Shown here: positions 9,053 to 16,086 of the stretch, piece by piece
Position numbering within the stretch: the first letter of the stretch is position 1
Layout of the letters: each line of letters opens with the position of its first letter
NCBI RefSeq assembly: GCF_003438075.1
Contig: NZ_QSTA01000005.1
Span: 42,133 to 106,132 of the forward strand
DNA: 64,000 nucleotides
Origin: Eubacterium sp. OM08-24
Lineage (GTDB): Bacteria; Bacillota; Clostridia; Oscillospirales; Acutalibacteraceae
Direction of reading: 5' to 3'
Program-made: the position numbers and the translations under genes
The notes under the pieces: generated by a model
The model's database searches: none
What the model was told of the DNA's origin: nothing
Seen by the model: the letters and a program-made list of their open reading frames with translations, nothing else

Positions 9053-9907
9053 TTAACCCTTTACGCCACCGGCTGTTACACCTTCGACATAATACTTCTG
9101 CATCTTGAGGAAGAGAAGTGTAATCGGAACAGCAACTACTACTGAACCTGCAAGGAACTGCTTGTAGTACTGTGTCTTAAAGTCAAGGTCAATCATAAGC
9201 TGTAAGCCGATAGCAACAGTGTAGTTGTCACGGTTATCACCCATGATGATCTTAGCAAGAATAAAGTCTGTCCAAGGTCCGATGAATGATGTAAGAACTG
9301 TATAAACTACGATTGGTTTTGACATAGGAAGAATTATCTTCCAGAAAATCTGGTTCTTAGTTGCACCGTCAATAGTTGCCGCCTCGTCAAGAGCTCTTGG
9401 AATTGTATCAAAGAAGCCCTTTGAAATCTGATAACCAAGACCTGCACCGGCACTGTAACAAATTACAAGTGCTACGAGTGTCTGTGTAAGACCCATTGCC
9501 TTTAAGAGGTAATAGATAGCAATCATTGTCATAAATCCGGGGAACATACCGAGGATCATACCAACATTGATGAATTTCTTACGAGATTTAAATCTTAAAC
9601 GGCTGAATGCGTAACTTACCATAAGTACAGAAATTGTAGAAATTACGCAGCTAAAGCATGCAACAACAAATGTGTTTACAAACCATTTTGTAAAGTTAAG
9701 TGTACCGCCGCCTGTGAAAAGGTCAATATAGTTCTGGAAAGTCCACTGCTTAGGGATAATATAGTTTACAACTGTAACACCCTCAGCACGGAACGAATGC
9801 ATCAAGAGATAGATGAATGGGCAAATCCAGATAAATCCGAGGACAGCAAGGAGAATGTAGATAAGTGTATTTGCTATACCTCTTCTGAGTTTGTAGCTTT
9901 TTATCAT
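9053..9907 (-). CDS. Maltodextrin-type ABC transporter permease (MalG-like)
   Basis: Inner-membrane permease of a carbohydrate-uptake ABC system of the CUT1 class. It has 284 residues and about six hydrophobic segments. The cytoplasmic EAA loop is seen as IPRALDEAATIDGATKNQIFWKI split around the conserved EAA..DGA, where the ATPase docks. The C-terminus YVEGVTAGGVKG is typical of MalG-like proteins. Its ATG overlaps the MalF-like stop by 4 bases. With its neighbours it should import malto-oligosaccharides, judged from the adjacent amylase; the substrate is inferred. No ATPase gene accompanies it. Confidence 0.92.
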   Translation of the reverse strand: MIKSYKLRRGIANTLIYILLAVLGFIWICPFIYLLMHSFRAEGVTVVNYIIPKQWTFQNYIDLFTGGGTLNFTKWFVNTFVVACFSCVISTISVLMVSYAFSRLRFKSRKKFINVGMILGMFPGFMTMIAIYYLLKAMGLTQTLVALVICYSAGAGLGYQISKGFFDTIPRALDEAATIDGATKNQIFWKIILPMSKPIVVYTVLTSFIGPWTDFILAKIIMGDNRDNYTVAIGLQLMIDLDFKTQYYKQFLAGSVVVAVPITLLFLKMQKYYVEGVTAGGVKG

Positions 9908-11418
9908 GAGAATGCCTCCTCGTCTCTTGCTGATTTAGATGAGTTAAATACAATAAGTGAAAGTACTGCGCAGATGATAAATACAATGATACCGATTGCG
10001 GCAGCAAGGTTGTAGTCCTGCTGAGTCATTGTCAATTTGAACAACCATGTTACAAGGATATCTGTATGACCTGCCTGATAGTACTGCTCTGTTGTTGGGC
10101 CACCGCCTGTAAGGAGGTAAATAACGTTAAAGTTATTGATGTTACCAACGAACTGTGTAATAAGCTGTGGAGCTGTTACGAAGAGCATATATGGAAGTGT
10201 AATGCTTGTAAATGTCTTTACAGGGCCTGCACCGTCAATACGAGCTGACTCATAAAGGTCCTCAGGAATATTCATAAGAATACCTGACATTGAAAGGATT
10301 GTGTATGGAATACCAACCCAAAGGTTTACAATAATTACAACAACTTTTGCGAGTGTTGGGTCAGATGCTACCCACTTAACTTGGACTTCGGCAGCGCTTG
10401 GGTCAAACAAACGGGCAATATCTGTAAGTAATACGTTGAATGCACCATCAACCTGAAGCATCTGGTTCATAAGAAGAAGTGATACGAACTGTGGAACAGC
10501 GATTGCAATAACAAAAAGTGTTCTCCATAAAGCTTTGAACTTAATGCCTTTTTTGTTAATCATAAGAGCAACAATCATACCGAGTATGTAGTTTGTGAAT
10601 GTAGCACAAACAGCCCAGATAATTGTCCACTTTGCAAGACCGATAAATGTTGTAGCTCTTGTTGCAGAACCGGCAATATCGAATACTGATGTAAAGTTGC
10701 CAAAACCAACCCATGTGAAAAGTTCACCAGGTGGGAGGTGCTTAGCATCATAGTTTGTAAATGCAATAAGAATCATAAAGATGAGGGGGAGAATCTGGAA
10801 GACACCAATCATCAACACCGGGAAAGATAAAAGTGTGATGTGATATTTGCCATCGAGGAAATCCTTAACATCTGTTCTTAATGATGTAGGCTTTTTGCCT
10901 GCAGCTACGAGGAGCTGGTTTCTGTACGCATCTTTAATATTTGCAATGTAAACTACAAATACAGCTATTGTGATTACAATAGTAAGTACAGAATAAAGAA
11001 GAATAAGCATTGAGTTATCGCCGAATACAGTCTTTGTGAAAGGACCGTCTTCAACCTGCATTGTCTTTACAGTACCAAGTGTACCGAACTTTGAAATGTA
11101 ACCCCAACCGAAGGAAGCCATATAGAGAATATACAAAACTTCCGCTGCAAAGAATAATACACCCTTGTAGTACTTACCCTTTGAAATATCGCCGATACCA
11201 AAGATAAGGTAAGAAAGCTTTGTCATAATATCTCCGTTTACAAAGGTTTTGCCGTAGTTAGCAAATCCCTTGCCAATGCCTGTGATAAACTTTACAATAG
11301 CATTTCCTATTGCTTTAAAAAAGCCTGCCACTCTACCGGGCAAAGCTTTAAAAAAGTTTTTAGCATTATAGGCAAACCTCTGGAAAGGATTAAGCTGAAC
11401 ATAATCAATATATTTCAT
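9904..11418 (-). CDS. Maltodextrin-type ABC transporter permease (MalF-like, long N-terminus)
   Basis: Partner permease of the CUT1 system, 504 residues. About 70 N-terminal residues are basic and glycine-rich and precede the first hydrophobic segment. Additional membrane segments follow before the core permease domain, which starts around residue 200. The EAA loop is seen as IPEDLYESARIDGAG. The long amino end resembles large MalF proteins, which have extra N-terminal helices. AAGGAG lies 8 bases before the ATG at 11418. The 200-base gap before it, after the binding-protein gene, holds strong inverted repeats. Its job is to form the heterodimeric channel with the following MalG-like protein. 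Confidence 0.91.
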   Translation of the reverse strand: MKYIDYVQLNPFQRFAYNAKNFFKALPGRVAGFFKAIGNAIVKFITGIGKGFANYGKTFVNGDIMTKLSYLIFGIGDISKGKYYKGVLFFAAEVLYILYMASFGWGYISKFGTLGTVKTMQVEDGPFTKTVFGDNSMLILLYSVLTIVITIAVFVVYIANIKDAYRNQLLVAAGKKPTSLRTDVKDFLDGKYHITLLSFPVLMIGVFQILPLIFMILIAFTNYDAKHLPPGELFTWVGFGNFTSVFDIAGSATRATTFIGLAKWTIIWAVCATFTNYILGMIVALMINKKGIKFKALWRTLFVIAIAVPQFVSLLLMNQMLQVDGAFNVLLTDIARLFDPSAAEVQVKWVASDPTLAKVVVIIVNLWVGIPYTILSMSGILMNIPEDLYESARIDGAGPVKTFTSITLPYMLFVTAPQLITQFVGNINNFNVIYLLTGGGPTTEQYYQAGHTDILVTWLFKLTMTQQDYNLAAAIGIIVFIICAVLSLIVFNSSKSARDEEAFS

Positions 11419-11450
11419 TAATAAGCTCTCCTTAAAATAGTTTGCAAAAC

Positions 11451-11598
11451 TTACACCAAACTAATAATATATTTTGCGTTATCAATCAGCATCATAAATA
11501 CATTAGTAGTTTGGTGTAAATTAATACAATGTCTGCGACATTGATAACGAGTCACTCAATGGGGCTCTCAGCGACTTGAGAGCCCCACGAGTATTGAG
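11451..11598 (-). promoter_or_regulatory. Inverted-repeat region between malE-like and malF-like genes
   Basis: Three inverted repeats occupy the gap. A: 11451-11465 with 11502-11519 (TTACACCAAACTAAT). B: 11477-11486 with 11540-11549 (CGTTATCAAT). A and B interleave (A-B-A'-B'), the order of a possible pseudoknot. C: 11561-11570 with 11577-11586 (GGGGCTCTCA), with an outer CTCAAT/ATTGAG stem. No T tract follows hairpin C on the minus strand, so it is better read as an mRNA-stabilising or processing structure than as a terminator. Confidence 0.7.
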
Positions 11599-11621
11599 AA
11601 GATTTATTGTGAAATCTTAAA

Positions 11622-12911
11622 TTATTCGTCTCTTACGTTTGCGATTGTGTCTGTGAGTAACTGCTTGAAGAAGTCAGCGTTTGAAGGATCTGTGTCGTCA
11701 GCAATGAGCTTGTTACCGAGGTTTGCATATGGATCCCAGAATGTTTGAGACATATTTACCTGTGGTACAGCGAACTTGCCCTGTTCAGCGATAGCTGTAA
11801 GTACTGCACTGCCTGTAACAACTTCTTCACCGTTTACAGTCTGGTTTGAAGGACCCCAACCGAGCTCTGTAGCTCTTTCTCTCTGACACTCTTCGCCTGT
11901 GAGATAGTTAGCAAGGATCTGAGCTGAACGCGGGAACTTAGAAGCAGCGTTTACGCCGATGAACTTGTAACCGAGCATTGAAATCATCTGCTTAGCTTCG
12001 CCGTTTACATCGATTGTTGGGAGCTTAGCTGCACCGAAGTTGTCGCCAAGAGCTTCCTTGTCAGCAACTGTGTTCCAAGAACCGTCGATACCGGCACCGC
12101 AAGACTTCTGTGTGAAACCGGAAGAAATAGCGTCTATTGAAAGTGACTGGAATGTACCCTTATAGTCGTGTATAAGCTTTGAGAAAGCCTGGAGTGTTGA
12201 AACTACCTCGGCCTCATCATAATCTGTGAACTTCTGAGTCATGCCGTCATCCTCAAGACCATCGGTCTTAAGACCGCCTGTGAATGTGAATACGCATGCG
12301 TAGAAACCATCACCTGCGTTCATGATGAACTTCTTACCTCCGGCCTTACAAGCTTCGAGGACATCCTCAAATCTGCCTGCCTGCTCGTCAGAAACTACTG
12401 ACTTGTCATATACGAGGTAGTAACCGTTATCGCCTGTTTCCGGATAAGCGTAAAGTGTATCATTCATTGTAGCAGCTGAAACTGCCTCAGCTGTATCTCT
12501 TGCCTTAACTTCGTCAGCAAAAGCAACCTTAGAAATAACCTTTGCGTTTACGAGCTTGTTGAGCTGGTCACTTGCGAAACCGAATACATCAGCAGCAGCT
12601 GAGGCATCGTTAAGAAGGTTTGTAGCAGCATCTTTCTCAGTCTGAGCAACTACTGTAATATCAATCTTCTTGTCCGGATAAAGAGCCTTGAATGCCTCGC
12701 ACTCTTTTTCAAAAGTAGAAACTGCCTTATCAGGAGCCCATACTTTAAGTGTAATGTTATCCTCGTCGCCAAACAAATCTGATGATGCTGAAGCGCCTGA
12801 ACCTGAAGCGTTCGAGTTTGCAGCTGTGCTGCTTTCACCTGAACCGCCACAGCCAACGAGAGCTGTTGCAGCCATCATGCTTGCCAAAAGAACGGCAAAA
12901 ATCTTTTTCAT
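11622..12911 (-). CDS. Maltodextrin-type solute-binding lipoprotein (MalE-like)
   Basis: Extracellular binding protein of the CUT1 ABC system, anchored by lipid at Cys21 (lipobox ALVGC). The lipobox is followed by a Ser/Ala/Gly-rich linker of about 25 residues. The mature part begins ITLKVWAPDKAV and runs to residue 429 as a family 1 solute-binding protein, with DGSWN and FIGVNAASKFPR typical of maltose-binding relatives. It is the first gene of malE-malF-malG, has its own promoter, and is followed by a hairpin region that could raise its level over the permeases. Substrate assignment to maltodextrin is inferred from the adjacent amylase gene and from similarity. Confidence 0.92.
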   Translation of the reverse strand: MKKIFAVLLASMMAATALVGCGGSGESSTAANSNASGSGASASSDLFGDEDNITLKVWAPDKAVSTFEKECEAFKALYPDKKIDITVVAQTEKDAATNLLNDASAAADVFGFASDQLNKLVNAKVISKVAFADEVKARDTAEAVSAATMNDTLYAYPETGDNGYYLVYDKSVVSDEQAGRFEDVLEACKAGGKKFIMNAGDGFYACVFTFTGGLKTDGLEDDGMTQKFTDYDEAEVVSTLQAFSKLIHDYKGTFQSLSIDAISSGFTQKSCGAGIDGSWNTVADKEALGDNFGAAKLPTIDVNGEAKQMISMLGYKFIGVNAASKFPRSAQILANYLTGEECQRERATELGWGPSNQTVNGEEVVTGSAVLTAIAEQGKFAVPQVNMSQTFWDPYANLGNKLIADDTDPSNADFFKQLLTDTIANVRDE

Positions 12912-13000
12912 CGGATATTTCCTTCTTTCATAAAAATAAATTATTTTTTCATTCCTTCTGAATGATGTGAGGACAGTCCCTCTGCCCTTTCACTACATTT

Positions 13001-13029
13001 ATGATACCAAAAAATCATACAAATTGCAA
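13001..13029 (-). promoter_or_regulatory. Promoter of the malEFG-type operon
   Basis: Minus-strand TTGCAA, 17-base spacer, TATCAT, about 90 bases before the binding-protein start. The rest of the 497-base divergent gap (12912-13408) is very AT-rich and holds only this promoter and the one for the gene on the other side. No clear operator palindrome was recognised. Confidence 0.7.
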
Positions 13030-13341
13030 CTACCTTTGTACTTTTTATACAGAGTGTTAAAACTTTGAATTATTTTTGTGCATTTTGCAAGTTAAATTTT
13101 GAAATTTTGATTTTATTTACAAAATTATATTTAATTTTTTGTTAATAATAACAGTTTTATCTTTGTGCAACTTGTCCATTTGGAGATTATCGTTTTATTT
13201 TCGTAAATAACTTAAATTCGTTTTACATCGACTAAATGCACATATTTTCGCTTTCATAAGCACTTTTTAGGTGATTTTTACTAATAGATAAAATAAGTCT
13301 TTTCGCATAACAAACACACTCAAAAAAATTCATTATTATTA

Positions 13342-13370
13342 TTGTATTATTTAACTCTAATTGTTATAAT
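13342..13370 (+). promoter_or_regulatory. Promoter of the murE-like gene
   Basis: TTGTAT, 17-base spacer, TATAAT, ending about 38 bases before the ATG at 13409, which is preceded by ACGGAGTG. Confidence 0.75.
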
Positions 13371-13408
13371 GTAATAGTAATCACAACTAAAAACGGAGTG
13401 AATTTATT

Positions 13409-14884
13409 ATGAAACTAAGCAATTTACTTGCAAACATTGAATATACCGTAATAAATGACGGCAATCCCGAAATAACCGATATTATATATGATTCCCGAAA
13501 AGTTACCGACGGTACAGCTTTCGTATGTCTTAAAGGATATACTTCCGATGGTCACAAGTATGCGCAATCCGCTGTTGAAAAAGGTGCGGCTGCGCTTATT
13601 ATAAGCGATGATCTTCCTTTTGATGTACCCGAAAATGTTGCAGTCATTAAAGTTGACAATACAAGAAAGGCGCTTGCATATATGAGTGCCGAGCTTTTTG
13701 GCAGACCTGCCGAGAAGCTTAAAACGATTGCTATTACAGGCACAAAGGGCAAAACAACCACAACCGCTATGATTGCGTCTATTCTTGAAAGTGCAGGAAT
13801 AAAAACCGGCACAATAGGCACACTCGGCATATTGTATGACGGCAAGATTGTAAAAACCGACAACACCACACCTGAATCTTACGAAATTCAAAAGGCAATG
13901 CACGATATGCTCGAATGTGGCTGTGAGGCTATGGTAATTGAGGCAAGCTCAATCGGCTTAAAGCATTACAGACTTGCCGGCATCACCTTTGATGTGGGTG
14001 TATTTACAAACTTTTCGCACGATCACATTGGCGGTGTTGAGCACAAGGATATGGCAGAATATCTCTATTGCAAGAGTTTGCTGTTTGGTCAGTGCAAACA
14101 CTCCGCAGGCAATATTGATGACGAAAAGTTTGCCGAGGTTACAAGGCTCGCAGCCGAAAAGCCTGTTACCTTTGGTTTTTCAGACAAAGCCGATTTTGTT
14201 GCATCTGGCGAACATTTGCTGTTTGAAAACGGATTTATCGGCGTTCATTTTGAATTAAGCGGCAAAAAGCAGCTTTCTCTTGATGTAAATATTCCGGGTA
14301 AATTTAATGTTTACAATGCGCTTGCCGCAATCAGCGCAGTATCTTTCTTTGATATTCCCGACAAAGCCATTGTAGAGGGCTTGCACAAGGCAAAAGTAAA
14401 GGGCAGAGTTGAGCCTGTGCCTGTGCCGGGCAACTACTCACTTATAATAGATTATGCACACAACGCACTTTCTATGGAAAATGTACTTTCAACACTTCGC
14501 CTTTACAATCCTAACCGACTTATCACAATGTTTGGTGCAGGCGGCAACCGCCCAAAGGTAAGAAGATACGAAATGGGCGAAACTTCGGGCAGACTTTCCG
14601 ACCTTTCGGTAATTACAGAGGATAACTCTCGCTTTGAAGATGTTATGGATATTATCGAAGACATTAAAACAGGACTTGCAAAAACCGACGGAAAATATGT
14701 TGTTGTGCCAAATCGTAAGGACGCAATAAGATATTGTATGGAAAACGCTCAAGACGGCGATATTATAGTTCTTGCCGGCAAAGGTCACGAGGATTATCAG
14801 GAAATCAAGGGCGTAAAATATCATATGGATGAAAGAGAGCTTGTAGCTGATATAATTAAAGAAATGAGCGAAAAAAACAAGTAA
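13409..14884 (+). CDS. murE: Mur ligase of the MurE type (UDP-MurNAc-tripeptide synthetase)
   Basis: ATP-dependent ligase that adds the third amino acid to UDP-MurNAc-Ala-Glu in the cytoplasm. 491 residues with the three Mur domains. Seen: P-loop GTKGKTTT (111-118), TTPESYEIQ, the carbamylated-lysine position in YLYCKSLLF (residue 222), IDYAHN, and GKGHEDYQEIKG near the C-terminus. The last favours a diaminopimelate-adding enzyme. The specificity motif is DNSR (405-408) instead of the common DNPR, and GAGGNRP replaces the usual GCGGDRD. It stands alone under its own promoter, away from other cell-wall genes. It could therefore be a paralogue rather than the main MurE. Confidence 0.82.
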   Translation: MKLSNLLANIEYTVINDGNPEITDIIYDSRKVTDGTAFVCLKGYTSDGHKYAQSAVEKGAAALIISDDLPFDVPENVAVIKVDNTRKALAYMSAELFGRPAEKLKTIAITGTKGKTTTTAMIASILESAGIKTGTIGTLGILYDGKIVKTDNTTPESYEIQKAMHDMLECGCEAMVIEASSIGLKHYRLAGITFDVGVFTNFSHDHIGGVEHKDMAEYLYCKSLLFGQCKHSAGNIDDEKFAEVTRLAAEKPVTFGFSDKADFVASGEHLLFENGFIGVHFELSGKKQLSLDVNIPGKFNVYNALAAISAVSFFDIPDKAIVEGLHKAKVKGRVEPVPVPGNYSLIIDYAHNALSMENVLSTLRLYNPNRLITMFGAGGNRPKVRRYEMGETSGRLSDLSVITEDNSRFEDVMDIIEDIKTGLAKTDGKYVVVPNRKDAIRYCMENAQDGDIIVLAGKGHEDYQEIKGVKYHMDERELVADIIKEMSEKNK

Positions 14885-14969
14885 ATTATCTATACTATAT
14901 ATAATGATTTATAGCACTTTCGGTCGGGCAACAAAGTAAAGCAAAAGCTAAACTTTCCGTCCCGAAGTT

Positions 14970-15345
14970 AAAAGTTTAGTCATCCTTTTCAAAGGTTGTA
15001 GGTGTGGGCAACGCCCACAAACTTTATGCTATTGCAAATTTTTGATAGCCAAACAGCTTGCCGTTTGGCGGCTTAAACATAACGATGAACTTTTAATTGC
15101 GGTAGCAACAAAAAAATATTCTTATAATTTGTGCCGTCTTTGCTACGCAATGACGGCACATTATTTTAATTATTCTTTTTTAAAGGCTGTCGCCTGTTTT
15201 TTCGAACATAGTCTTAGCATGCAAACAGCCAAGCTGTTTGCGCCTGCAAATTTGTCCTAAATAAAACTTTTTATGGGCTCTGCCCAAACCCGCAACCCTT
15301 TAAAAAGGGTTGACCTGAATTTTGAATTTATTACACCAAACTTTG
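14970..15345. repeat. Intergenic repeat element with terminal inverted repeats, copy 2
   Basis: Second copy of the element at 8507-8978. The left end (14970-15070) and right end (15271-15345) match copy 1 closely, and the interior differs. It contains the strong hairpin GTGCCGTC/GACGGCAC (15131-15158) and inner inverted AAACAGCTTG/CAAGCTGTTT. A GC-rich imperfect hairpin at 14927-14965 (TCGGG...CCCGA) lies just outside and may belong to it or be the murE terminator. An open frame of 72 codons inside shows no protein-like features. Confidence 0.75.
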
Positions 15346-15362
15346 TGTGCTAAACCATTATT

Positions 15363-15386
15363 TACCCCAACTCATTATAAAGACCC
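15363..15386 (-). repeat. Solo ISL3-type inverted-repeat end
   Basis: On the minus strand GGGTCTTTATAATGAGTTGGGG resembles the ends of the MITE at 54543-54673 and of the IS at 63599. GTTGGGGT and the TCTTT block are shared, about 18 of 24 positions by eye. No partner end was found nearby. Confidence 0.45.
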
Positions 15387-15391
15387 TGATT

Positions 15392-15425
15392 AAAAGGGAC
15401 AGCCGTAAAAAACTGTCCTTTTTTA
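15392..15425. terminator. Bidirectional terminator between the repeat and the cupin gene
   Basis: An 11-bp stem with one G-U (15392-15402 with 15413-15423), with T-rich tails on both strands. It would end the minus-strand cupin transcript and anything arriving from murE. Confidence 0.85.
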
Positions 15426-15438
15426 TATTGTATTCGAT

Positions 15439-15771
15439 TTATCTTAACTCAGGAACTACTGCAAAAAACACAAGATCCTCTTCACTGTCATTAATAAGGC
15501 TGTGACTGTGACCTTTCGGGCAATAATGGCACGAACCTGCCGAAAGTCGCTCCTCGGTGTCATCATACTTTACCTTGCCGTTTCCGCTGAGAATATAAAT
15601 TATCTCACAGTTGTCCTCATGAGTGTGAAGTCCGATAGATGCGCCGCTTTCAAGTCTGCCACGCATAATTTTAGTATCTCCGTCATCGAACATATCCGCC
15701 TTAAATACTTTTTCTCCGCCTTTGAAATTTGGCAAATTCTTTGTCTGCATACCGTCAAAATCTATATACAT
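15439..15771 (-). CDS. Small cupin-domain protein
   Basis: 110-residue single-domain cupin. The beta-barrel motif 1 is GLHTHEDNCEIIYILSG with metal ligands His, His and Glu, and motif 2 is CHYCPKGHSHSLIND. Such proteins are metal-dependent isomerases, epimerases or small-molecule sensors; nothing in the sequence fixes which. The ATG is coupled to the Smr gene stop (TAATG) with AAAGGTG before it, so the two are co-translated. Likely cytoplasmic; no signal peptide. Confidence 0.85.
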   Translation of the reverse strand: MYIDFDGMQTKNLPNFKGGEKVFKADMFDDGDTKIMRGRLESGASIGLHTHEDNCEIIYILSGNGKVKYDDTEERLSAGSCHYCPKGHSHSLINDSEEDLVFFAVVPELR

Positions 15772-16034
15772 TACATTTCACCTTTCTTTTTGCTTTTTGG
15801 AATAATAACAAATATCGTTTCGCCTTGATTAAGTCCGAGTATTTTCCGCTCAATTCTCGGATTTTTATATCTGCGAACCATATCTCTAAGTGCAGTGCCG
15901 CCATGAAATCCATGCAAAACGGTAACCTCTCGCACCTCGTCAGAAAGCTGTTTCAGCCTTTGCGTCAACAGTTGGCCTGCACTTTCAACAGTCTGCCCAT
16001 GCAAATCTATCGTTACGGAATACGGCATAACCAC
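15771..16034 (-). CDS. Stand-alone Smr-domain protein
   Basis: 87-residue protein made almost only of a small MutS-related (Smr) domain. IDLHGQTVESAGQLL is at the N-terminus, VTVLHGFHGGTALRDMV in the middle and IFVIIP at the end. Smr domains are nucleases or nucleic-acid binders acting in the cytoplasm. No MutS2 part is attached, so this is a free Smr protein. The DLHG motif is intact, while the usual HGxGxG appears as HGFHGG. It lies between the VanW-like gene (52 bases upstream) and the cupin gene (overlapping). Confidence 0.87.
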   Translation of the reverse strand: MVMPYSVTIDLHGQTVESAGQLLTQRLKQLSDEVREVTVLHGFHGGTALRDMVRRYKNPRIERKILGLNQGETIFVIIPKSKKKGEM

Positions 16035-16052
16035 ACCTCTTTTCTAAAATTT

Positions 16053-16078
16053 TACCTCCGCACAAAAGTACGGAGGTT
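16053..16078. terminator. Hairpin between vanW-like and smr genes
   Basis: ACCTCCG/CGGAGGT stem with a 10-base loop. The T tract (TTTTTGC) follows it on the plus strand, while on the minus strand the tail is only TAAAATTTT. It would therefore be a weak partial terminator for the vanW-like transcript at best. Confidence 0.4.
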
Positions 16079-16086
16079 TTTGCTGA

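Noticed and set aside
15042..15260. 72-codon frame inside repeat copy 2
   Set aside because: It runs through hairpins of the repeat, is not present in copy 1 and has no protein-like features.
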